Positions 23,593-36,000 of a DNA stretch of 64,000 nucleotides are shown here, piece by piece. A model generated the notes under the pieces. That model searched no databases, was not told the DNA's origin, and saw nothing but the letters and a program-made list of their open reading frames with translations. Positions within the stretch are counted from its first letter, which is position 1, and each line of letters starts with the position of its first letter. This stretch comes from Thamnidium elegans (lineage: Eukaryota; Mucoromycota; Mucoromycetes; Mucorales; Mucoraceae). The translations under genes and the position numbers were made by a program. The DNA is taken from the NCBI GenBank assembly GCA_025201345.1, contig JAIXMG010000007.1:186001-250000 (forward strand), written 5' to 3'.

Positions 23593-25124
23593 TTTAGTAG
23601 AAAAGAAAAAGAGAAGTGTCAAGATGTTCAAGTATCTTTTTATTTATACATAATTTTTTCTTTTTAGGGTTACACGATATGCATATTTGTTTACATGATC
23701 ACAATTAGGAGGGGAGATAAAACGGGGGATACATAGGCACGAATAACGTATTCAGCTTTTAATTTCTTTTGAGAGAAAGGGGAGTAAAAAGAAAGAGTAC
23801 TTCAGGAGAAAGACAGGAGAAATAGACTCCTATTTTTTTTTTTTTTTTTGCTCTTTTTGTGGTAATAGTTTCTGGGGTTAAATATGGGCGTGTAATTGCG
23901 CAATAATAACAAAAAGAGAAATAACATAACGTTGTCTTGTTCATTGGACCTTGTGACAATCCGATCGAACTTTTTTATTTTACAGGAGTAAGTGTCATTA
24001 TCTGCACAATATTAAATCGTAAATGATATCATCTGATTAAAAATAAGAGAATGCAGTTTTTGTAAGAGAAAAAAAAAAAGCCTTCTGAAATCAAGAGAGG
24101 CAAAAATCCCCTCTCGCATCCCTTTTATATATACACACACATAGGAAGAATAAATCTCCTTCGGTATAAGCCTTTAAACTCATTCATATCTGACACATAC
24201 TAAAACCTTAGCTACGGCCGGTACATAAAAAAAAACATATGGGCGTATATTTCGTAAACTTTAACGGCAAAAGTTTAAAAGAAAAAAGGAATAAATATAA
24301 ACATATTACCTTTATATACAAACTATGCTTCAAAAAAGACAGTTATACCATACTCATATTGGAGCCAAGTATGTACAACAACAGTTTCTGTAAGGAAAAA
24401 GGAAGCAATCGCTCCTATTTTAACCAAAAACTTAAATTAAACGCAGTAGATGATTCGAAAATTATTCTACAAGCCTAAACTTCTTTTATCTTTCTTCTCG
24501 TTCCAAGGGCACTCTGAGAAAAAGATTGGCAGGATAAATTCAACAAAGTCTTTTTGTTATTTTGATCGAGAGCCAAAACTTTTCTACCCCTTTTTTGGAA
24601 GCACTTTTATACATGAGGAGATATTAAATCATTCTTGTTAACGTATTTCGTTTAAAGTGTTTGTTACTTACAAAATATACGAGTATCGTTTTTGTTTTTG
24701 TTTTGTTAATTACTCACCTCTCATAGGGTTGTAAATAGATCTAAGTAACTATGTATTTATGTTAAATATACAGTCGCAAATAAGACATTATTTAATATAA
24801 CAAATAAACAAATAATAACCTACCATTTCTTATTAAAATCGATTTTTACAAATAGAATTTTGAAATACCAAGCGCCCACCCCCTCTCTCCTGACACACCC
24901 TTTCCCTCTTTTATTTCTGTCCCATATAATATTAAACCAAAAATATATACTTCTTCCGTATTGAATATATAAATACAGAGACTGAGAAAAAGCTAAAAAC
25001 GGATATTTACCCGTTTATCATGCATTATGTATCTAAAACTATAAATATATTGAGTATGTGTACCGAATAAACTTACCTATTATAGCTATAATAATTCCTA
25101 TTATCACAACAAAGAACGGGCAAT

Positions 25125-25157
<33 letters not shown>

Positions 25158-25296
25158 TGCGGGAGGATTAAGTTTAATTCCCCTGCCTACCACAAATATA
25201 TATATGTTTTTTTAGGGGGGAAGCAACGCAATATACATTTTATTATTAAAGCAAAGAGAGAAAAAAAAAAAAAAATAGAAGCGAAAAAATAACTAT
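23593..25296. other. Intergenic C2H2 gene to AsnRS, with A28 run
   Basis: 1.7 kb with no supported gene. The small frames at 24239-24641 lack any recognisable domain. Contains an A28 homopolymer at 25129-25156 and the 3' flank of AsnRS. Confidence 0.55.
25129..25156. repeat. A28 homopolymer
   Basis: Twenty-eight consecutive A in the 3' flank of the asparaginyl-tRNA synthetase gene; no adjacent target-site duplication or retroposed gene recognised. Confidence 0.9.
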
Positions 25297-27224
25297 CTAA
25301 GGAGTACATCTACCGGTGAAACGAGGATAGAGACTACAGTCACGAACAGTATAACGGTTAAGGAGCCATGCGAGGAAACGCTCAACACCAAGACCGTAAC
25401 CACCGTGAGGAGTGGTACCATACTTACGTTGATCAGTGTACCAGTAGTAAGGTGCGGGATCAATACCGGCAGTACCATATGCCTCCAATAATTCTTCTCT
25501 GTTATCCATTCTCATACTACCACCAACAATTTCACCAACACCAGGCATCAAGACATCAACACTTTCGGTAACACGTCTATCTCCAGGCACCTTTTGCATG
25601 TAGAAGGCCTTGATTTCAGCAGGGAAATGAGTAAGGAAAATAGGACGACCAATCTTATCAGTCATGGCACGCTCAGGAGCTTCAGGAATATCTTCACCAA
25701 ATTGGTAATAAGAACCATCTTCCTTTTTAATTTCGTTTTCCTTCAAGTAAGTAATGGCATCTTCATACTTCATACGGAGGAAAGGACGGCTGGGCTTAAC
25801 AAAATCAGGGTTCAATTGTTTAATTAATTCAGCAGTCTTTTTATCAGCTAAAGAACGATCGATAACAAAACAAATCATGTTCTCAAGATGGTCTAATAAA
25901 TCGTCGAATTGGACAAAGGCCATTTCAGCTTCCAAGTGAGAGTATTCAGATAAATGTCTACGAGTGTGAGACTTTTCAGCACGATAAGATTCAGCAAGAC
26001 AAAAGACATCACCAAGAGAGGGGAGACAGGTCTCGAGGTAAAGTTGAGAGGATTGAGTCAAGTAAGCCTCTTCACCGTAATAGTTGAATGAGAATAAAGT
26101 AGAGCCACCTTCAACTTGAGTTTGGACCATACAAGGAGGAGTAACCTCAGTGAATTGTTCTTCATCGTAGAAAGCACGGAATGCCTTGATAACTTCAGCT
26201 CTGGCTCTAAGAACAGCAGAGGCGGTCTCACCACGGAGGACAAGATGACGGTTGTCCAATAAGTAGTAAGGATCAGCATCAGCAGTAACCTTGTTGCTGA
26301 AAGCATCATCACCACCAGGTGCCTTACCGACAATTTCCCAATAATCTGCAACTAATTCATGGTTTCCGGGTGCAGTCTTACCCTCGGGGAGCTCGTTAAT
26401 AACACCCCAAATAGTGACAGTAGATTCAATAGTAAGAGTAATGGCATCGAAAGAGTGACACTAGAATAATAAAAAAGATGTTACACCACTATTCTCTTAT
26501 AAAAAAAATAAAAAAAAAGTTCTTACCAACTTTCCGGTCAAGACACATTGTAAATAACCGGAACCATCACGAAGAATGATGAACATCATATCCTTACCTT
26601 GGACACGAAGACGATGAACCCAACCAGAGACCTTGACACGCTTGGATCTCTTTTCAGTGGATTGACGAATCTTGATCTATATATACGACAATAAAATGTT
26701 AGAAAACCCCCCTTCTCATTACATACAAATATATAAATATAAAAGACAAACCTTTTCAGCCTTAGGAAGAGATTTATCTTCAACAAGAACGATAGACTTT
26801 GCGTGTTCGATAGCCTTGGCCTCATCATCAGCCTTCTTCTTTAAATCATCATCTTGCTTCTTTTGTTGTTCTTGAATCTTCTTTGCCTTCTTTTGTTGTT
26901 CAGCAAATGTCTTTTTGGCCTTCTTTAAAGCAGCACCAGAGATATCCTTGTATCCCTCAGCATCTTTTTTAATTTGGATTTTAATGTTTTCGCCCTTGAT
27001 TTCAATAGCCTTGAGGACAGTCTTAAAAGGTGTGGTTTCTGAACCAGTACCAGTAGCGTCATCACCAGCTACTTCGTCGATATAAACAGCTAAAAAAAAA
27101 AAGACCATGTCAGTATTACTTTTTTTCTCGTGTCTTTTTTTTTTCTTTTTTTTTTTTTAGTCGTTGTTTCCATACTTTCAGCAAGGCTGAGCTTTTGTGC
27201 GGCTTCTGCAATTTGAGCAGCCAT
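25297..27224 (-). CDS. DED81: Asparaginyl-tRNA synthetase, cytoplasmic
   Basis: Four exons, 27224-27176, 27089-26752, 26676-26527 and 26460-25297 (566 aa). It charges tRNA-Asn. An N-terminal eukaryote-type extension holds a Lys/Glu/Gln-rich coiled-coil stretch (about 75-120). The OB-fold anticodon-binding domain follows (VKVSGWVHRLRVQGKDMMF). The class II catalytic core has DNRHLVLRGE, motif 2 (SYRAEKSHTRRHLSEY) and motif 3 (GGYGLGVERFLAWLL). The first junction was settled by phase: the GTATGG donor within GAAAGTATGG restores the frame, whereas a later GT does not. Divergent from the MOCS2B gene over only 247 bases. Confidence 0.97.
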
Positions 27225-27471
27225 TTTTTTATTCTATAAAATAATAATAAATAAAAAAGACAGGGAAAGTTCAAAAATCCCCTTCAGTTATATGGAATTT
27301 TTTAATACTAAGCCACATGACTATTATGACACATCGTGATGACTGTTTTACTTGTGTGTGTATAATTGTTTTTAGAGGGAGTTTTTATTTTCTATCAAGA
27401 GCTTTTTTTATCCTTGAGCCAGGTGATAGTCATGCGGTTATCTTTTTATTTTATTTATATATTCAGTCAAT
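27225..27471. promoter_or_regulatory. Bidirectional promoter region AsnRS / MOCS2B
   Basis: 247 bases separate the two divergent start codons, so the promoters must overlap or be shared. No clear TATA box at a standard distance on either side; the GTGTGTG near 27353 is the only simple motif. Confidence 0.5.
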
Positions 27472-27979
27472 ATGAGTCAGTTGGATATTGTAGAAATTTC
27501 GAGTGAGCCTCTTCCTTTGTTGGATGAAGTTACGGGATTAGTACAAGATGACGGTGCAGGTGCTATTACAACCTTTTCTGGTACCACAAGAAACAGTTTT
27601 CAAGGTAAACTTCTTTTTTTTTTTCCTTTTTTTTTTTTCTTATTTTTATAGGTTTACTAAGTAAAATAGGATAATAGATAAAGTAGTGCTTGAATTGGAT
27701 TATGAAGCCTATGTACCTATGGCAAAGAAAGTTTTGTACGAAATTATAAAGGAATCTCGAGAAAAATGGGATTTAAAGCATATCGCTGTTTATCATCGCG
27801 TGGGTAATGTACCTGTTGGAAAAACTAGTGTTATTGTTGCCACTTCGTCTAAGCATAGAGGGGATTCGATGGACGCAGCAAGGTACCTTATTGATGAATT
27901 AAAGGACAGATGCCCGATTTGGAAACGGGAGGTGTATGAAGATGGAAGCATTTGGAAAGGAGCTTGCAATCAGCATTAA
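27472..27979 (+). CDS. MOCS2B: Molybdopterin synthase catalytic (large) subunit
   Basis: Two exons, 27472-27604 and 27678-27979, give 144 aa. The product is the MoaE-type subunit that converts precursor Z (cPMP) to molybdopterin using the thiocarboxylated small subunit. The sequence keeps the family core: FSGTTRNSF, LELDYEAYVPMA, HIAVYHRVG, V-P-V-G-K-T-S (substrate-site lysine), and PIWKREVYEDGSIWKG at the end. Exon 2 starts at G|AT so that TTRNSFQ-DKVVLEL is continuous. This implies molybdenum cofactor synthesis, needed for enzymes such as nitrate reductase or sulfite oxidase; the small subunit is not in the window. Confidence 0.93.
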
Positions 27980-29054
27980 CGACTTTTTTCCCTTTAATAT
28001 TTACGAATTGCACTGTGAATGGAGTATCCCATTGAGATTTTGGAGGACAAACTTAATAATAAACTATTGTCTTTGTGTTAAAATGTAATACTATGAATGA
28101 ATCAAACCGAAAAATATAGGGACTCGATGACATTTGACAATGAATATATATCAGGAAATGAACTATTTTTGTTTGTAATCTCGGGTTACATATTCACTGT
28201 GCTCAAAAGCTTTTTCAGTTTGAAAACAATTAAGCTTTTTTTTTATTATTATGGTCACTTGTACCGTGACTTTGGGATAAATGTATGACAGAAGGGAGGT
28301 GAATAGTCTGTAGTAATCAATTGAACTAGAATTAGCTGATTCGTTTGAAAGATAATTGCGTTTAAGTGAGCTTTTAATAGTAGACTCTGTGACAAAATTG
28401 ATACTCGAGGTATAGAAACGTATAAAAGTACGGGTGATTTATTCTATATCAGATCGATTAGGTTACTTGACGCTTGCTCATATGATATTTCTTGAAATGG
28501 GTTCTATATATAGCTCTGCTAATTTGGCGTATGCAAAGTAAATATCGATATAACCAATTATATGTAGCATTATAGAAATCAGCTTATACATAATCGTTAG
28601 TTAGATTAAGTGCCACTTTAATTGTAATCCAATCAGTGTTTATTTATTTAAGCTTTAGTTCCAGTCTTGTTTCTCCACAGCAAGGGAATTACTATCAAAA
28701 AAGTAGAATGGCTCGATTTAACATACAAAAGCGTGTATACATCCATATACATATACATGTACTGACTTTAGCTAAAGCCTTTACCCTAAATCTCTTTACT
28801 ATCGATTAAGAAATTGGGCGCTTCTTTAATAAATCAGATCAATGTTGATCATTGATAAAACACATACTTTGTACAATTTAAAAAGGATATACCATTATCC
28901 TGCTCAGGTTTAAAAACCGCTTTCGAATGTTCAAGCTTTTTTTTTTTTTTGTCTTTCTTTCGCATAAAAGAGAGAGGGAAAAAAATAAAGTCGTACACTT
29001 AGAGACTTCTTCTTATATACTGTTCTCTTCTTCTTTTTTCAATTATATTACAAC
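27980..29054. other. Intergenic MOCS2B to Nrd1-like gene
   Basis: 1.07 kb of AT-rich spacer carrying the MOCS2B 3' flank and the upstream region of the RNA-binding gene (TC-rich leader with TATATAC near 29013). No gene or structured RNA recognised. Confidence 0.55.
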
Positions 29055-30409
29055 ATGATGCCTTCAGAGACGGTACATGTTAATGGTCATTTCAATGCAG
29101 AAATAGATGGACAAAGATATTATAGGTACTTCATATAAATTAAATATAACATATGATATTCATACATGGTAGTACTGATATGTATGGCCGACCTTTCGTG
29201 ATGAACAATGCATACTCAGCACATCAACAATCAATTCGTACAGTATATATAGGAAATGTTCCCAATGATTTATCAGTGAGTGATATTATGGATCAAGTCA
29301 AGACAGGAGCTATTCAAGCAGTTCGACCTTTACCAGAAAAGAATGGATTATTTATAACTTTTATAGAGCATTCATCAGCAGCACAATTCTATATAGAGGC
29401 TACTCGTAATCGATTTTTAATAATACGAGGCCATGAATTAAAAATTGGTTGGGGTAAACCAAATTATTTAACGAGTAGCATTCAAGCAGCATTACAGAAT
29501 GGAGCTTCACGTAATGTCTATTTAGGTTTATTGGACCCACAAGATACAGAAGAAAGTTTAAGACAAGAGTTATCACGCTTTGGTCATATTGAACATTTAA
29601 AGATTATTACAGAAAAGAGAATTGGGTTTGTTCATTTCCTTTGTATAACTAATGCGGTGAAATGTGTAAGTACTTTACAAACAGAAAGTCGTTGGCAAGC
29701 GAAACGAGTTAATTTCGGTAAGGATCGGTGCGCAAGGAATATGTATGCTAGTACAACATTTATTGGTTATCCTACAGCCTATGAGCCATATTCTATTATG
29801 TACCCACCAACTCATCATGATCCTGTTGTTTCGAATAGGTTAGGTGCAATAGCAAATCGAACTATTTATCTTGGTAATATACACCCAGATACAACGACAG
29901 AAGATATATGTAATGCAATTCGCGGTGGTATATTATCTCAATTAAAATTTATTCCAGAAAAGCATATAGCATTTATTACATTTGTGGATCCAATACTTGC
30001 TGACAACTTTTTTCATACAACAGAATTCCTTATGATCAAAAATCGTAGATTAAAATTAGGCTGGGGTAAACCATCTGCATTATCTTTTCCAGTATTAAAT
30101 GCAGTACAAAATGGTGGATCACGTAACGTATATATTGGAAATATAGACGAATTTATTACAGAAGAGAAATTAAAGCATGATTTTTCAGAGTATGGAGATA
30201 TAGAATTAGTAAATACGTTGAAAGAAAAAAACTGTGCTTTTGTTAACTTTACTAGCATTTCTGGTGCTGTAAAGGCAATTGAAGGCATTCGAACAAAAGA
30301 AGAATATAAAAAATTTCGTATTAATTATGGAAAAGATCGTTGTGGAAATACGCCTAGATTTAATACTAGTAATGATACCAACAATAATGTTTCAAATGTA
30401 CAAACCTAA
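29055..30409 (+). CDS. nrd1: Four-RRM RNA-binding protein, Nrd1/Mrn1-like
   Basis: Two exons, 29055-29125 and 29173-30409 (435 aa), with an unusually short 47-nt intron. Four RRM domains at about residues 40-115, 130-205, 248-322 and 340-410. RRM1 and RRM3 both end in a K-I/L-G-W-G-K-P signature, and RRM2 and RRM4 both end in R-V/I-N-F/Y-G-K-D-R-C. The protein thus looks like a duplicated two-RRM unit. This arrangement is the one I know from S. pombe Nrd1 (a repressor of sexual differentiation) and S. cerevisiae Mrn1. Those proteins are usually longer, with low-complexity ends that are largely missing here. Second exon position set by the GTAG acceptor that continues S-T-D-M-Y-G-R. Confidence 0.85.
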
Positions 30410-30498
30410 AAATTACTTCTTAAATAATAATTCTCATTGCACAACCCCAACAAAAAAAAGAAAAATAAATCTTTGTATTACTATTATTTTTTATTTAG

Positions 30499-32489
30499 TT
30501 AGTAACGTTTAGTAAATTGTAATGTCAAGCTTTCAGGACCTAATAAGCCAATACCTCCACCGCTTGCATTTTTTAATCCGTGTTCATGTTCACTATTTGG
30601 TACAAGTTGCCATGTATATCGTTTTAAGATCATGGCCTGTAAAACTCTTTGTTCTGTTATACTAAAGTTTAATCCAATACATGTACGTGGCCCATATCCA
30701 AAAGGCATCCAAATTGAATTATCGCGGTAACTTTTATTTTGTTTATCGAATCGATCCGGGTTAAATATTTGTGGTTGGTCCCAGTATTGACTCAAATGGT
30801 GTACACTATAAAGTTCCTAAATATATATTAGTTAGTATATTTTTCCGTTTTTATATAAATGTAACTTACAATGGCAACACGAGTATCTTTGGGTACAAGA
30901 AAATTTCCAAGGTATGTATCTTTTGTAACAATACGTGGTAAATTACCAGATGTAGGTGGATTAATTCTCATGGTTTCTTTAATACAATTGTCCAAGTATT
31001 TCATTTGCTTTAATTCACCGTCAGTAGGTATAATTTCTTCAGGTGAGTCACCTAATACAGAAAGTACTTCAGCACGAGCTCTGTCTTGTGCCTCTTGATC
31101 TGCCGCAAGATAATACATAAAAGAAGCAGTCGCACTTGCTGTTGTCTCATGCCCTAATTTTTTTTTAAAAAAAAAATTAGCTTGTATAATAGTAAACCCC
31201 CCCCCCCCTCCCACTTACCAGCAACAAAGAATACAGCAAGGTTTGAAATCAATTCACCATCAGTAAGATATGAGCTGTGACTATGACCTTCTGCAGCAGA
31301 CATGATCATCATGGATAATAAGTCAGGTACTTTTGGGTTCTCGGGATCATTAAAACAACCATTTTCAATATCAAGTTTACGTTGAACGATAATATCAGAC
31401 AAGATTTTACGAAGGGATTCATTTGCTTTACGAGCTCTATTACGGTAAGGAATAAATTTGGAAGGAATGCGAGTATATGCAGGAAAAAGATAGACAAAGG
31501 GATCTCTAACTATACCTAAAAACAAAGGTTATTTCGTTGTTTATAGCTTACAAAACGAATATATCTAATATATATATATACATATACTTACTGAATGCTT
31601 CCTTGTAGAGTGTTACATAGGGTGAATCAAGATCAGTTACAGCTTTCATATCAAAGTTCTATTTATTTATTTATTTATTGTTTCCCTATTTATTTATTCT
31701 AAATCTTTCTGTACTTACAAAGATGCCTAAACCTAAACAATCAAGGGCATATCTAAATCTATTATTTAATTGTGCGTAACTAAATAGTAAAATTCATTAT
31801 TTACCTTCGCATATAATCTGCAACGTCAATTTGTCCATCAGTGTGATACGAATCCATTTTATCAAACATTCGTAATGCAATTTGGCCAAATATCTCTACT
31901 GGCATTGCCCGATGAAATACTGGGTTGGCTACACTTCTCTGTCTACGCCAGTCTTTATAGTTTGCGTTTCCCATATTTGGTTCTTGGTTAGTTAAAATAA
32001 GATCCTACAAGAAGGCTTTGTCAAATGACTTTATTCTTTTTTTTTTTTAAAAAAAAAAAAAAAACTTACAGGACTCATTGTAACTTGTTCTTTAGGATAT
32101 GTGTCAACATCTTTTAATAAAATTTGAAGTAGTTCTGGATCACCTACAGTTAAATTCCATCTTCCCATAATATACTTTAAACAAAGACCATGCTCGTTCA
32201 TAATTGGTAACATGAGTCTTTGCATACGTTTATCATAACTCTCACCAATAACAACACTCCAAAACCAACCAATTGTATTGACTTTTGGGATATGAGCAAG
32301 TTCACTAGGTACAACAAAAGCACGCCAAAAGAATTTGATAAGCCAACATGTACCAAGAACTGACGCTATAGCAATACCATGTTTTCTTATCAATTTACCA
32401 CTATCTAACGTGATAAATTTAGACCAATCCTTTTTTGAGATGAATTCCAATATATTGGGATAAGTGGACAGTTTAGACAACACAGACAT
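30499..32489 (-). CDS. Cytochrome P450 monooxygenase, microsomal type
   Basis: Seven exons, 32489-32070, 32004-31805, 31752-31719, 31658-31592, 31515-31219, 31153-30870 and 30816-30499 (539 aa); one exon is only 34 nt. An N-terminal anchor (about 38-58, ASVLGTCWLIKFFW) indicates ER membrane attachment. Family marks are C-helix W-R-x-x-R (near 158), I-helix A-G-H-E-T-T (near 340, split by an intron), K-helix E-T-M-R (near 404) and the heme loop FGYGPRTCIG with the ligand Cys near 480. Substrate unknown; mucoralean fungi carry expanded P450 families such as CYP509, and this may be one. Convergent with the Nrd1-like gene, 89 bases between the stops. Confidence 0.93.
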
Positions 32490-33077
32490 TTTTTAATTAT
32501 TTAGTGAAAGAAGAAGAAAAAAGAAATATATAAAAAAGAAAAAAATATATAAGAATTTGGACATTTATCTGTATTTTAGTACTGTATAATAACAATAGAA
32601 TCTTGTTCGCCTAATATGGGTAAAAACCGAGTTTACTTCTGATTCAAACGTTAAAAAAAGAACCAGGCTTATGATTTCAAAAAGAAAAAAAAAAGATATA
32701 TATCTTTCAGCACTTTTTCTAAGACTAGTTTTTTCTCTCTTTTTTTTTATATATACACATATATATATGTGTGTATGTATATATTTTATCCTATTTTTAA
32801 TTCTAACTTGTGTGTGTGGAAGCGAGTTTTCGTACGTAAAATTCACTCCATATGTGTATGTGTATATGTGTGTGGGAGAGAGTTTGCGCCTCAAGAGCTA
32901 TTGGGATAAAATAGTGAATACCCTAGCTTTTTTTCCCTGCAACATATTAACAACAAATTTACAAGTAAAAAGAAAAAAAAAATACGCATTATTCATTGTT
33001 AGAAAGAAAAAAAAAGACACAAAGTTTATTATCCAACATTTCTTTTTCTTTAAAAAATAAATAAAAATATGACTTGG
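32490..33077. other. Spacer P450 5' / RasGEF 3'
   Basis: 588 bases between two minus-strand genes: P450 promoter and RasGEF 3' end. Contains TG/TA-rich low-complexity sequence (32740-32880), which produces chance open frames on both strands. Confidence 0.6.
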
Positions 33078-36000
33078 TTATGCAGTATTGTCAGTTACAT
33101 TTACTCTAGGCTCTAATTCTAAACTTCTTTCATAAAGGAAATCAACATCTCTACTAGTTTCCAATTGAAACTTGATAAATTCTTGAATTTCAGGTACGAT
33201 ATGAAAGATATAAGGTGGTGATTGAAACTGCTTGATTTCACGAATGACTTCAGCGGACTTTTGTTGCTTAGCAAAATTGATTAAACTACTTGATTTCTTC
33301 AAGAGATCAGGGTTACCATCTTCAATAAATGTTAAATCTTGCAAGTAAATACCCAAGAATGGAATACATGGTGGATTGACAGAATGAATCATCTCACGGT
33401 ATTCGGTAAAATTACGGTTGGACCCCATTAATTTTCTAATATGAGCAAGCGATTGGCTTGTACGACTACTGACAAGTTCCCAGGTTTTTTTTAATCGACC
33501 AATAGCACTGTTATCAAATGCGGAAAGAATTGCCATACAAGTGTTGTAATTATTCATCTCTAAACATCTCTATAAATGGTATAAAGTCGGTTAAGAAAAA
33601 AAAAATATATATCATCTGTAAAATAAATTACTTACATTAGCAACTTGTGACCAATGTTTGATAACAACAACACGTTTTTTAGCTTCCTTATTACTTAAAA
33701 TGCTACCAGTAACCCAAGATGTAAGTTGGTTACAATAATCAATAGATTGTTTCACATTCACCGCATTTTCGCTAGAGTCTTTAGACCAGGCTTTACCCAA
33801 GCATTCAATAGGTCGAATACTACTGTAGAGTTTGAAATCCATAATGGTCAATTGACGTGCGACTTCGAGGGGATCTGTATCCAATAAGCGAATATGTTGC
33901 ATGTTTTTAGGTACGATCGGCATGGGGCCCGACATAGCATTAGGGATCAATTTTTTGAGACCGCCACCATTTGCATCTAATTCTCTACGCTTACGAATAA
34001 GACGGTTTAATTGTTCAGCAGAAAATGAAGATGAATCACAAATAACTGTATTAGCAAAGAACTGTAACTTGTTTAAAATAAATTCGTCTTCGTCATTATA
34101 ATAATTTTCCAGCCAATTTTTCATAACGTTAAATACACTATACAGGTATATATGTAAGTATTATGTTTACAAAGATAATCTATTATAACTTTACCGGAGT
34201 CGGACAAGTTTTTGCTTCTTATCTGTCCAGATTTCAAGCTCATCTGGTGTAAGTTCCTCGGGTGGCGCCAAGTTATAACGTTCTTGTAAGAGCTCAACAA
34301 ACTCATCGGTTGTACAGAACGATCTATAAGTTAATAAAAAGTTTGCAATAAAACTCATGTCTATAATAATAATGTTAACAAAAAAAAAAAAGGGTATAAT
34401 TTTTGGATTTTTTTCATTACCGATGAAATCATGAAGTGTTAAACGTTCAACAAGTGCACGAAGTGTACCACCCTTAATACTTTTATCAATAGTAAATACA
34501 ATATCACCTTCAGCATAATCGTAACCCAAGTACCAAAATTGAGATTTATCATCTTGTGAACCAACACCGTGACCGAAACTAAATTGACGTTTTAAGGCTT
34601 GACTTTCAGGTGTAGGTCGAGTAAGGTTAGAGGGAGTGACGTTACCGATAGAAGGTCTGTGTTGTTGAGCCAAAGATTGTTGTTGAGGATTTAAACCTTG
34701 CTGACTACCTTGTCTATTATAAATACGAGACAAGATGGGTGTACTGGCATTGACACCACTACTACCTTCGGTTGGGTTGACATCGGAGTCATTAATACTG
34801 CCTCGATGAGGTCTCTTCTTCGTATCCGTTTCAAAATAGGTATTTACAGGAGATCGGGGACCTCCATCCGTTGTGATCATAGACGCATCGTTACGCATCA
34901 ACCAAATTTTTCGTTCACCTACCATCTGAACAATATCCGAAAAGATATCTTCAATCGAATTTTCAACAGTGGCAACAGCTGTTTCAATAGCAGTGATACT
35001 ATTTGTTAAATCGTTTTGTGTATCGGTTAATGTTTGAACAGCGCTAAAGAGTAAACCAACTGCGTTATACAGTTTTTGCTTATTACTGCGGAATTCAGGT
35101 AAAGATTGGATTTGAGTAGGGTCAATATGGTTGGTATCAATGTCACCCAGGATGGCCAAGTAGTTGCCGATTTGTGTTGAAAGGTTTTGAAATAATAAGA
35201 CAACATTTGATCTGGCTCTTTGGTCCAATGTATAGGCCTGTTCTTCGCTAGCTTCTTCTTGTTGTTGTTTCTCTTCTAAAGTATATATATATGCAGATGC
35301 TTTACATAAGGCATCGGTGGAACCGACAATTTGTTTTGCGTGAGTTTGTAAACTGACAATTAAATCTTGATTTAAAGGGTATTTGGCCCTAGCCGTATTG
35401 CTGGAGGTGGTGCTACTTTTTCTTTTATTTGCAGTCGAAGTCATTTCATCCAAGTCCTCACCGCCGCTGATATTAACAGGCGTAATGATGGCAGTGATTG
35501 CATTTGTGCTATTTAATAATAATCGTGGATTGACTTGCTCGATTTTGACATTCTTGGTTTGACAAATTAAAACGAATTTACGTACGCTGTTTAATACGTC
35601 AGCCGCATCACGTTGTACTTTGCCATTTATATCCAGACCAGAGTCATTTACTACTTTGGCAGATAAAATAAGTTTGGCCAAGGTTGATAATACGTTACGA
35701 TGAGGGTCTCGAATTTCAATATCTTGTAAATGCGCAGCATCTTTATCCAAGCTTCGGGAGGAATATAACATGAGTCGAACGGCGTCAACAACTGTTGCAA
35801 TTTTTTGGCGAAACGAATCTAAGCTTTCTCCTCGTACCACGGCTTTATTAAGGTTTTGAACAGATTGTGCAATTTCAATAGCAATACTCTTCCAGGTCAT
35901 TTGGGCGTCTTCTTCACCAATCATAGCAAGTGAAGACATGGAAGAAGAAGAAGACATGTCCCCTGATCTATCTTTTGGAGTAGTTTCAGAGGAAACCTTT

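Noticed and set aside
24239..24641. Two overlapping frames of 79 and 63 codons
   Set aside because: No motif, no splice partner and no strong start context.
32671..33060. 129-codon plus-strand frame upstream of the P450
   Set aside because: Made of TG/TA repeats giving Tyr/Val/Cys runs; low complexity only.
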